The translations under genes and the position numbers were made by a program. Positions 1-8,340 of a DNA stretch of 58,049 nucleotides are shown in pieces. The stretch lies in the IMG/VR virus record IMGVR_UViG_3300030090_004029, positions 1-58,049 of that record; one strand, given 5' to 3'. The stretch's first letter is position 1, and each line of letters starts with the position of its first letter. The stretch is from a virus. The notes beneath the pieces are model-generated. The model ran no database searches. It was not told the origin of the DNA and saw nothing but the letters and a program-made list of their open reading frames with translations.

Positions 1-21
1 TATTGACTCCTTATTAGTTAA

Positions 22-306
22 TTAAAGTTTTTTAAAATCTGCTATTGCTTTTGCTAGTTCATCACTTTCTGCTTTTGCTTCTGCCATATCTCTATCATAA
101 CGAGCCTTTTCTCTTTCTAAATCAGATAAAGACCATTCTCGTTTTGAATCATCTAAGGCTTCACCAGTTTCACTATCAAAGCATTTCTGAGCTAAGACAA
201 CATGAGCCTGTTTTATTACATTGTCATCGCTATCTTTTAATTCAGCAACCTTCTCAAATGCAACCTTCTTTGCAGTTTTTAATGAACTATATTTAGACCA
301 ATTCAT
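22..306 (-). CDS. Hypothetical protein downstream of tail fibre
   Basis: A 94-residue charged, helical protein, second after the long fibre gene in the leftward operon. The C-terminal half is an Asp/Glu/Lys/Ala-rich stretch suited to a coiled coil. The start is ATG, 9 bases downstream of the preceding stop. Position suggests a virion or fibre-assembly accessory, but no motif supports a function. Confidence 0.7.
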   Translation of the reverse strand: MNWSKYSSLKTAKKVAFEKVAELKDSDDNVIKQAHVVLAQKCFDSETGEALDDSKREWSLSDLEREKARYDRDMAEAKAESDELAKAIADFKKL

Positions 307-315
307 TATTTATCC

Positions 316-693
316 TTATTTACTTTCTAATGCTTTGACTTTTTCTTGCAATTCTGCTATTAATGCGGCTTGATCAACTGGTGGTTCAATATCTACCCAC
401 TCTTTCTTAGGAATTACCTCATCATCAGCATTTTTACATCCAGCAGATACCCACGCTTCAAGTTCTTTAAGTGTTCCATTATATACATCAGAACCTTTAT
501 ACATTTTTCTAAGCACTACTCTTTTATACATATCCTCATTCGCATCTAAATAGGATTGCAAATCATCTCCATTTAGATTCGCTGGTGCAGTATAAACCCA
601 TTTACAATCTTCATCTAATACAGATATTGTCATAAATACCCATTGTCTGTGGTCATTTTCGATTGGTGTTGTTTGATTTATTTTAATTGCCAT
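316..693 (-). CDS. Hypothetical protein following tail fibre
   Basis: A 125-residue protein directly downstream of the fibre gene, with an AGGAG-type SD. The first ~90 residues are mixed alpha/beta with several aromatics. The last ~25 (from about VDQAAL) form a short amphipathic helix like those at the end of fibre-associated proteins. It could be a fibre chaperone or a small fibre subunit; this rests on position only. Confidence 0.7.
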   Translation of the reverse strand: MAIKINQTTPIENDHRQWVFMTISVLDEDCKWVYTAPANLNGDDLQSYLDANEDMYKRVVLRKMYKGSDVYNGTLKELEAWVSAGCKNADDEVIPKKEWVDIEPPVDQAALIAELQEKVKALESK

Positions 694-704
694 TTTATCT
701 CCTA

Positions 705-3700
705 CTATAGCATTACGCCTTGATAATAAAAAGTAACATTAGTATAAGGTGTCTCCTCAGCAAGACTAAAGTCACCATTAGACTCAACTTGAACCCAACC
801 TGAATTAGTAGTCAGTACACCATTTACAGGGTGTCTTAATTGTAAGTGCTGACCTTGTCCTGATGCTATTGAAGTATATAATGCCCAACCAGGATTTGCT
901 GCCGCTTTTCCTTCAAGCGTTGCATATACAGCCTTTACTCCTTTAGGAACTACCGCACTGGAATCTGATGTGACTCTTACCTCTGTTGTATCTCCTACAC
1001 TTTCATTGTTAAACTTTTGAGAAGTTTTATTTACTTCAAACCATATAACCTCATTAGTTGGTTTAGTATAATTACCTGAACCTATTGAATTACCAAATAC
1101 AAGCATTGGTTGAGATGCGTAAGTTTCACCATACCCACGAATTATTGCTTGAAATTCATCAATATCACTTGCAAGAGTTTTACTAACCTCAAGCCATTCC
1201 CATCCACCGCCACCAGTATGCTGGTCGTGTAATGCCGAATCATTATCGTGGATATAAATTCCAGCCGAACTATTGTCAGACTTCATCCAACATCCAAATG
1301 CAACAGTTCGACCAGCAAATCTTTTCAAATGCGTTGGTTCACTTTTATCTTTCGGCCATTCAGTAGTCTGACCAGCAACTGTAGGTTTAATATATAAAGA
1401 ATAGAAACTACCATCCTTAGTATTACTTCCATCATGCTCTCTATAAAGGTCAGCATTTGTTGATTTACCCCACCCATCTAATGATACTGTATTAGCCGCA
1501 ATACAGGCTGGTGTGACTTCGTACATTGTTATCGTATCGTAAAAAGCATATTGTGTATCTGTACCACCGTGAGCAAATTGAACATAAGTAGTTGTCGCTG
1601 TTGCTTCAAATACATAACTATGAGCCACCCAAGAACCAGTCTCAGATAACATAATGTCTCCAGTAACCTCATTACCATATTGACTTGTTCCAGCCCTTAC
1701 AAAAGCCGCTGTTCCAGAACCTTGCTTTAAATAAAATGACACTTTATATAGTTTTCCAATAACTGTTGTTATATCTTGACTTGCATAACCAGAAGAACCT
1801 GAATTTTGCAACACCTTTAAGCAGTTGCCAGATTGACCACTACTTTCAGAACTTAATACTGCATTTTGTGAATCCCAGTCATTTGTATTACTCCCAAAAC
1901 CACCATTTGTAATTAGATCACTACCTACATTCTCCAGAGTACCATTACTCCAAACACCAAAACCAGAGTTGGTAATTAAATTCTCTTTTAAAGTTCCATC
2001 AGTAGTGGCTATATCTTTAGCGTGGACGATTGCACCAGTTACTACACCAGCCGCTGTATCTACACTATCTTGAGCCGCATAAACGTGATCTACAGATGCA
2101 TTACCAAGTGTTACTGAGTTATTTCCTACTCCTGTTGTTTCGTAACCTAATACTATTTGATTTTGACCGCTTGCAGCACTTGTAACCGCTCCATAACCGA
2201 GTAAAACATTCTGTGTTCCTGTGGTAAGGCTGTGTGCTGAAGCTCTACCTAAAGCAGTATTGTAATCGCCTTCTGTTAATGCACTCATTGAATTTTGACC
2301 AACAGCAGTATTGTAACTTGCACCGTCCAGAGCGTCATCCATTACATAATTTCCAATACCTACATTATAACTTGATGATGTGTCAGCCCATGTACCACCG
2401 CCAGAATCAACTCCAATAAATGTATTTTCGGTGCTACCCAATGAATTGTTACCAGCATTGGTATCATCCATTGCACCATAGCCGATAGCTATATTATATC
2501 CACCAGTCGTATGAACTAAACCTGCGAGGTGACCAATAAAAGTTGAATATCCAGCGGTTGTGAGAGCATTCATAGCCGCATATCCAAGTGCTGTATTACC
2601 AACTCCAGATTGTAAACTTTCACCAGCATCACGCCCCACAATAGTTGTTCCATTAGCATTATTGTGATTGATGGCTGTTCCAGCATTGCGACCTATAAGC
2701 ACACAATCAGATGTTGTAGTTATCGCATCTCCTGCGTTTACTCCAATAACTGTATTTGAACCGCCTGTACAAAGTCTTAATGCATTATATCCTACTGCAA
2801 TATTGTTATCACCAGCATTTCCTGTTTCCATTGCAAAAGCCCCGACTGCAGTATTACCTGCTCCATCATCAGTTCCACTTAAAGACCTGTCTCCTAATCC
2901 AGTATTGTTAGAGCCAGTTGTAAGAGCATCCATAGAACCATATCCCACAGCGGTATTCGCACTACCTGAAGTACAAGCAGTCAAAGCATTATATCCAATG
3001 GCAATTGTTCCTGTGTGACCATTTGTGCCTGTTGAATTTAAGCTAAAATGCCCGATAGCAATACATCCTGAAACTGAATTTGTACTACTCATTGCCCCAC
3101 CAGATAAAGCAGTATATCCGATGGCAATATTATAATCTATTGTTCCACTTGCACCCTCATCCATAGCCCCCATTGAATCTGAGCCTATTGCATAGTTATG
3201 AGATTCACCAGCATCCATTGTATTAGCCGCATCCATTCCTATCGCAATATTATGATTTCCTGATGTTAGTAAATCTAACGCACCACTACCTAAAACTGTA
3301 TTTGCAGTTCCATCAAGAATTGCCGCCCCAGAACCTGTTCCTATTGTTGTATTATGGTCGCCTGTAGTCAATGAGGTTAAAGTATTATATCCGACTGCAA
3401 CATTATATAAAGCCCCATTCATAGCGGCATCCATAGAAGAATGTCCTATAGCTATATTATGATTTGAAACTGCTGTAACCCAATTTCCGCCCATTGCGGC
3501 TTTACCAATAGCAATATTTCCTTCTGAACCATCTGCTGTAGTATCTAAATCTCCACCTAAAGCATTCATACCAATAGCAACATTGTCAAATCCTTCAACC
3601 ATATCTTTTAATGCATAAGCACCAACTGCTGTATTATCCCCAGCTGTATTTACAAGCAAAGCCTGATAACCGATTGCTGTATTTTCATTTCCACAATTTG

Positions 3701-6449
3701 CCGATAAAGATTGGTACCCTACTGCTGTATTATAATTTCCATCATCAGTTGCGTCGAGTGCTTGGTATCCGACTGCGACGTTTCCAATTCCAGATGTCAA
3801 TGATGCTAATGCTGATTCTCCAATCGCAACAGTTCCATCAATATCAGTAGAGGTACTTGCTGTGTGCATTGCATCGTGACCTATGGCTATTACACTACTA
3901 CAAGCAGTCGCACTATCTGCCGCATCTTTACCGATGAATACATTCTTATCACCTGTAGCCATTACTAATCCAGCCCTAACTCCCAATGCTGTATTTTGAC
4001 CGCCATCTGTCAAGGCTTGTAAAGCAGTAACACCCACGGCTGTATTTTCATCACCTGTTATTGTCCCACCATCAGCAACTTGATAACCTACAAATGTATT
4101 ATAACCGCCAGTTGTTAATCCGTCTGCGGCTTGAAATCCTATAGCAGTATTCTGGGTTCCAGTTACACATAACTTAAGAGCATCTTTCCCAATGGCTACT
4201 GTACCATTAACATTAGTACTTGTAGTGCTTGAATTTCCTTTTAAAGCCTCATATCCAATAGCAACACAATCAGCAACGGCAGTTGCCGCTTTAGTATCGG
4301 TCATGGCATTAAAGCCAATAGCCACATTCCTTAAAGCAGTAGTGGCTGTATAGAGAGTATTTGAACCAAGTCCGATATTATGGGTGCCAGTAGTTATGCT
4401 ACCAAGCGAAAAAGAACCAATGCCAGTATTCGCTACAGTCCCTGCTGTTCCTGCTTGATTTGCTAATGCCGCATATCCTACAGCAGTAGAATAATCTGAA
4501 TCTATAGAATCTTCTAAAGCAGAAGTTCCGATTGCTGTGTTTGCTTGTCCTGAGGTAATTGCCTTTCCTGCGTTCAGCCCCACGCAAACCGTGCCTGTTG
4601 CATCGGTATGGTTAATAGCCCCACCAGCCGCATATCCTACTAAGGTACAGTTGGTGGTTGAGGTTATAGCATCACCTGCGAATGAGCCGACTGCAGTATT
4701 TGAACTCCCTGTCGTGACAGATAATAAAGCATTATAACCTAATCCGACATTATTACTATTATTTCCAGTTCCTCCATACCCTGCTTGATACCCCAGCCAA
4801 GTATTGCCTGTGCCTGTTGAATTAGTATAACCAGATTGAAAACCGACTGCTGTATTGTAACTATAAGCATCTGAACCAATCGCTTGTGTGTATAAAGCAC
4901 CAACTCCAACAGCAATGCTACCATTACTTATAGTTTCAGTAAAAAGTGCATCAATACCGATTCCAATATTAAAATCTCCACTTGTAATATTTGGTAAGGT
5001 TCTATACCCCAAAGCGACATTCTGGCTTCCTGTCGTAATATCTAATAAGGCATTTGAGCCTACTGCAACATTGTTTGCAACTGCTCCCTGTGCTTCTAAC
5101 ATAGCATTATAGCCTATAGCCGTATTATCACTACCAGTTATATGAGCCCCCGCTGAAGCACCTAATGCATTTGAACCAACTCCTGTATTATAATCGCCAG
5201 TTGTAATTCCATAAGTAGTCTGGTTTCCAGCTTGTTTTCCTATAAGTGTATTATCTGTACCACCACTTGCGATTTTATCGCCAGCTAAATATCCGAATAT
5301 TGTGTTTGTAGCTCCACCACTACTATCATTATTACCAAGCGAGATTCGGGAGTTGGCATCGAGTTTAAATCTTACGCCAGTATCAACAATAAACTCCATT
5401 TCATTAGTGTTATGTAAATAAGCAAGATACCCTACATCGTTATCATCTACATCTCCAAAATAGATTATATTATTTGCACTATTTGGTGATAAAAATTGTA
5501 TTCCAGCGTGACTACTATTTTCAATGGTAAGTTGTGCATTTGCGTTTGAATCTACTGTACCAGCAGTAGCCTTATGGATATGAAGATTCGTGTCTGGCGT
5601 GACTCCAATTCCGACATTGCTAAGAAAATTTGTATTGGTTGAATTTATTTCTAATGGAATAGTCGCATCTACAGCATCATTTACTGCGTTTAATCTTAAA
5701 GAGGAGCTATTTGCAGTTGTTGTAAAATTAACATTGGAAGCCATTTTTACATGAAAAGTAGCTAATGGCGTGATTCCAATTCCAACATTGCCTGAAGTGT
5801 CGATACGCATAGCCTCACTATTATTAGAATAAAATGTTGGGAAGTAATTACTACCAATACCACCAATTCTTACTTCACCAGTACTACCATAAGCTTGAAA
5901 TTCCGCAACATCACCACTTGTTGCTAAAATTATGCCAGGTTTATATGGTGAGTTGCCACCAGTTTTTATTCTCATTGTTACAGTGCCGCTTGAATCCTCA
6001 ATATGTAATAGAGATGCTGGAGAATCCGTACCAATTCCAATTTTTCCATCTGATTTTAAATAGAGTTGATTAGAACTCGCTTGGTCATTATATAGCTTTA
6101 GATAAGTATCATCAGAGGGTTGTATAAATCTCCATTTATTTGTGCCACTTCTTTGAAATGCTAAAGTTGTTTCTGAACCGCTTGAAATTGTTGGATTGAT
6201 AATTAATGTATCTGAAACTGTTACATCTCTATTATCTGTGTCGACTATGAATATGTCACCACCAGAACTATCTCTCCTAACAACAAGTGCTGTTGCACTA
6301 GTTACATCTATTGTGGATGTGCCTTGTAAAACCTCATTTGTTGTTATTGCAGTACTACCAGTTACGGTAAGATCTGCATCAATGGTCAAATCTCCTGTTA
6401 CTGTACCACCAGATGCTATATGTTCGTCAGTTGTTGTTATGAAACCCAT
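705..6449 (-). CDS. Long tail fibre with YadA-head-like repeats
   Basis: A 1914-residue receptor-binding/fibre protein. The N-terminus (to ~360) has beta-rich 'GDLTIDADLTVTG' and 'GKIGIGT.SP' segments typical of phage fibre shafts. Residues ~380-1450 are dozens of imperfect repeats built on N(T/I)AIGY.AL, the left-handed beta-roll repeat of YadA/trimeric-adhesin heads. The end (~1480-1914) changes to a non-repetitive beta-rich part with 'NLITNSGF' and 'DLITNGGF' segments like carbohydrate-binding jelly rolls. The SD AGGAGATCACA precedes ATG. It probably trimerises and carries the host-recognition tip at its C-terminus. Confidence 0.85.
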   Translation of the reverse strand: MGFITTTDEHIASGGTVTGDLTIDADLTVTGSTAITTNEVLQGTSTIDVTSATALVVRRDSSGGDIFIVDTDNRDVTVSDTLIINPTISSGSETTLAFQRSGTNKWRFIQPSDDTYLKLYNDQASSNQLYLKSDGKIGIGTDSPASLLHIEDSSGTVTMRIKTGGNSPYKPGIILATSGDVAEFQAYGSTGEVRIGGIGSNYFPTFYSNNSEAMRIDTSGNVGIGITPLATFHVKMASNVNFTTTANSSSLRLNAVNDAVDATIPLEINSTNTNFLSNVGIGVTPDTNLHIHKATAGTVDSNANAQLTIENSSHAGIQFLSPNSANNIIYFGDVDDNDVGYLAYLHNTNEMEFIVDTGVRFKLDANSRISLGNNDSSGGATNTIFGYLAGDKIASGGTDNTLIGKQAGNQTTYGITTGDYNTGVGSNALGASAGAHITGSDNTAIGYNAMLEAQGAVANNVAVGSNALLDITTGSQNVALGYRTLPNITSGDFNIGIGIDALFTETISNGSIAVGVGALYTQAIGSDAYSYNTAVGFQSGYTNSTGTGNTWLGYQAGYGGTGNNSNNVGLGYNALLSVTTGSSNTAVGSFAGDAITSTTNCTLVGYAAGGAINHTDATGTVCVGLNAGKAITSGQANTAIGTSALEDSIDSDYSTAVGYAALANQAGTAGTVANTGIGSFSLGSITTGTHNIGLGSNTLYTATTALRNVAIGFNAMTDTKAATAVADCVAIGYEALKGNSSTTSTNVNGTVAIGKDALKLCVTGTQNTAIGFQAADGLTTGGYNTFVGYQVADGGTITGDENTAVGVTALQALTDGGQNTALGVRAGLVMATGDKNVFIGKDAADSATACSSVIAIGHDAMHTASTSTDIDGTVAIGESALASLTSGIGNVAVGYQALDATDDGNYNTAVGYQSLSANCGNENTAIGYQALLVNTAGDNTAVGAYALKDMVEGFDNVAIGMNALGGDLDTTADGSEGNIAIGKAAMGGNWVTAVSNHNIAIGHSSMDAAMNGALYNVAVGYNTLTSLTTGDHNTTIGTGSGAAILDGTANTVLGSGALDLLTSGNHNIAIGMDAANTMDAGESHNYAIGSDSMGAMDEGASGTIDYNIAIGYTALSGGAMSSTNSVSGCIAIGHFSLNSTGTNGHTGTIAIGYNALTACTSGSANTAVGYGSMDALTTGSNNTGLGDRSLSGTDDGAGNTAVGAFAMETGNAGDNNIAVGYNALRLCTGGSNTVIGVNAGDAITTTSDCVLIGRNAGTAINHNNANGTTIVGRDAGESLQSGVGNTALGYAAMNALTTAGYSTFIGHLAGLVHTTGGYNIAIGYGAMDDTNAGNNSLGSTENTFIGVDSGGGTWADTSSSYNVGIGNYVMDDALDGASYNTAVGQNSMSALTEGDYNTALGRASAHSLTTGTQNVLLGYGAVTSAASGQNQIVLGYETTGVGNNSVTLGNASVDHVYAAQDSVDTAAGVVTGAIVHAKDIATTDGTLKENLITNSGFGVWSNGTLENVGSDLITNGGFGSNTNDWDSQNAVLSSESSGQSGNCLKVLQNSGSSGYASQDITTVIGKLYKVSFYLKQGSGTAAFVRAGTSQYGNEVTGDIMLSETGSWVAHSYVFEATATTTYVQFAHGGTDTQYAFYDTITMYEVTPACIAANTVSLDGWGKSTNADLYREHDGSNTKDGSFYSLYIKPTVAGQTTEWPKDKSEPTHLKRFAGRTVAFGCWMKSDNSSAGIYIHDNDSALHDQHTGGGGWEWLEVSKTLASDIDEFQAIIRGYGETYASQPMLVFGNSIGSGNYTKPTNEVIWFEVNKTSQKFNNESVGDTTEVRVTSDSSAVVPKGVKAVYATLEGKAAANPGWALYTSIASGQGQHLQLRHPVNGVLTTNSGWVQVESNGDFSLAEETPYTNVTFYYQGVML
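2090..5300 (-). repeat. YadA-head-like repeat array inside fibre gene
   Basis: Tandem degenerate coding repeats giving the peptide theme N-T-A-(I/V)-G-(Y/V)-x-A-L. On the plus strand they appear as recurring forms of 'GCTGTATT' next to 'ATATCC' or 'AAAGC'. Unit length varies, most units being about 20-48 codons. The repeats are diverged in DNA while the protein theme is kept, which argues for selection on the fold rather than recent amplification. Confidence 0.8.
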
Positions 6450-6458
6450 TGTGATCTC

Positions 6459-6794
6459 CTATGCCAGGATAGTTCTAATATTTGCGTCTGAACCACCCTT
6501 TCTTTCAAGAATTAAATATACGCTATCTCCTAATCCATTAGGTATGACCAATGAATATATTGTATCACCACCTTTTAAATATAGATCCTTATTGGTATCT
6601 ATATCTGAATCTGTGCCAGTAGTATTAAATGTGAAATAAAAATCGTTGTCTGATTGTAGATGAACCTTATGATAGCCTGTAACATTAACTGCTATACCAT
6701 CGCTATCTGCCACTGTTACTGATTGTACACTCCAATCAGCAGCTGTCTCTACATTGAGGGATTCGTGAGCTCTGTGTCTCTGAAGATTTGCCAT
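6459..6794 (-). CDS. Hypothetical virion protein
   Basis: A 111-residue beta-rich protein just upstream of the fibre gene. It has alternating hydrophobic strands ('GYHKVHLQSDNDFYFTF', 'DTIYSLVIPNGLGDSVYLIL') and no membrane segment. A small baseplate, adaptor or fibre-attachment subunit fits the position and composition; I do not recognise the family. Confidence 0.65.
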   Translation of the reverse strand: MANLQRHRAHESLNVETAADWSVQSVTVADSDGIAVNVTGYHKVHLQSDNDFYFTFNTTGTDSDIDTNKDLYLKGGDTIYSLVIPNGLGDSVYLILERKGGSDANIRTILA

Positions 6795-6872
6795 TTATTC
6801 TCCTATTTGTTCAGCCCAGCTTGCGAGGCGAGAATGCTCCTTATCTGGATCTAATATTAATTTAAGACTATT

Positions 6873-7568
6873 TTATCGTATCATGCCAAAACTTTGTACT
6901 CTAAATGGGCCTCTTTGTTTACCTGCATGAAATTTTTCTGTTATAGCCCTGAATTCTCTCATAAAATATTCTTTTAATTCTATCTCACCTGCGTCTTCTG
7001 CATATTTAGCCTTAACATAGTAAACTAATGCAGTGCATAGATAATCAGGTAGATCTACAGTATCGTCCTCATCATTAAGAACATCTACATTGTAATATAC
7101 ATCTATAGTTTCTTCAAATGACTTTTGGACAGTTGCACTACCACTATACTTAGTATAAAGAGTTATATATCCTGCACCTGCTGCTTTAACCTTATGCAAA
7201 CCATTAAACTTCCCAGCTTTCCTTAATACTATATAGCTTCCATCACTTAGACTTTCAGGAGATGCAGAATAGTCATTATCTCCCTGATCTATAATTTTTA
7301 ATAACCCACCAAGAGAAACATAGGTATCTATTTCGGTATTTACATCTTCTGTTTCATTGATAAAATAATCAGGGCTATGTACATATTGTATTTCTAATCC
7401 ATCCGCAATACTTTCTTTAGGACTTTTCCATAATAAGCGTCCTGCAACTGCAAGATCATTTAATCCAGGCTGTGAAAGGGTTTGACCACTTGAGAAAACA
7501 AGGTCTTTTTGGACTAAAGAAAGTTTATTCCCTTTTAGATAATATGCATATTCCTTACTAGACGCCAT
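6873..7568 (-). CDS. Putative head-tail connector/adaptor protein, C-terminal gene
   Basis: About 231 residues from the ATG at 7568, which has AAGGAAGG at good spacing; an upstream in-frame ATG at 7574 abuts the SD. The C-terminal part is helical with a PDYL..ALVYYVKAKYAED stretch, of the kind seen in marine-phage adaptor proteins next to the capsid genes. It overlaps the preceding 93-residue gene by 11 bases in another frame. The two may correspond to one protein elsewhere (see findings). A role in capping the portal or joining head and tail is inferred. Confidence 0.7.
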   Translation of the reverse strand: MASSKEYAYYLKGNKLSLVQKDLVFSSGQTLSQPGLNDLAVAGRLLWKSPKESIADGLEIQYVHSPDYFINETEDVNTEIDTYVSLGGLLKIIDQGDNDYSASPESLSDGSYIVLRKAGKFNGLHKVKAAGAGYITLYTKYSGSATVQKSFEETIDVYYNVDVLNDEDDTVDLPDYLCTALVYYVKAKYAEDAGEIELKEYFMREFRAITEKFHAGKQRGPFRVQSFGMIR

Positions 7569-7839
7569 CAGCATCCTTCCTTAATGGTTCACCTATCATT
7601 CTAGGTATAGATCTATACTCATCATCTACATTAAGATGGTTCTTACATCTGATATCAAGTACTTTTATCATGTCTGATGGAAATTCATAGAATCTTTGAT
7701 CCTTAGTGATATCTATTCTCTCTGTATTGATATGAGTTTCAGATATCATATTGATCTCTCTAAGACCATCTTTGATATAAGCAAGTGCTCTACCAGTCTC
7801 AGAAGTACCAACTCTTTCCATTATTTCAAGTACAGTCAT
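7558..7839 (-). CDS. Putative head-tail connector protein, N-terminal gene
   Basis: A 93-residue protein whose ATG overlaps the upstream stop (TAATG). It has the helical/strand pattern 'YIKDGLREIN', 'QRFYEFPSDMIKVLDI' and 'YRSIPR', found at the N-terminus of phage adaptor proteins that dock on the portal. It ends at DADGV, just where the next frame begins ASSKEYAYY, so it may be the front part of a protein that is continuous in relatives. Confidence 0.65.
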   Translation of the reverse strand: MTVLEIMERVGTSETGRALAYIKDGLREINMISETHINTERIDITKDQRFYEFPSDMIKVLDIRCKNHLNVDDEYRSIPRMIGEPLRKDADGV

Positions 7840-8330
7840 TATACACCAGCAATCATAACATTTACTTTTGCTTCTCTTGTTCCATTACCGTAATTAGCAT
7901 CAAAAACTTCAATATTAGCAGGTGATTCTCCAGCACTTAATGGAATAACAATAGCCTCTCCAGGTGTTAATAACGCATGAACTTCTGAATTTATTTGAAC
8001 AGTAACTTCACTAGCAGCTCCAACTGATTGTTCAACATATTCTACAGCAACCACATGTGCAGTTGCAGGAATTGTACCATCAGTTACATCAGAAGCCTCA
8101 GTCCAGCCACTATCGCCTATACCATCAGCAGCAGTAGCAGAAACAACAACACCTTTCCAATAACATACATCCGCATCTGTATATGCTGTTGCTATATTAT
8201 AATTTCCACCCCATGAACGAGAATCAGCATTCCCATCTAGTATTTTATGAGTATATGCTATTCCTTGTACTGTGACATCATTATCTTGAACAATTTCACA
8301 GGCTGTATGGATTCTTATTTGATTTGCCAT
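7839..8330 (-). CDS. Hypothetical head-associated protein
   Basis: A 163-residue beta-rich protein between the 841-aa coiled-coil gene and the connector genes. It contains several short strands and a C-terminal 'GNGTREAKVNVMIAGV', and no signal or membrane segment. It is probably a virion subunit such as a decoration or tail-neck protein, from operon position only. Confidence 0.6.
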   Translation of the reverse strand: MANQIRIHTACEIVQDNDVTVQGIAYTHKILDGNADSRSWGGNYNIATAYTDADVCYWKGVVVSATAADGIGDSGWTEASDVTDGTIPATAHVVAVEYVEQSVGAASEVTVQINSEVHALLTPGEAIVIPLSAGESPANIEVFDANYGNGTREAKVNVMIAGV

Positions 8331-8340
8331 TTTTTATCCT

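Noticed and set aside
2668-5112. Several plus-strand open frames opposite the fibre repeats
   Set aside because: They are shadows of the repeated, stop-poor fibre coding strand, without SDs.
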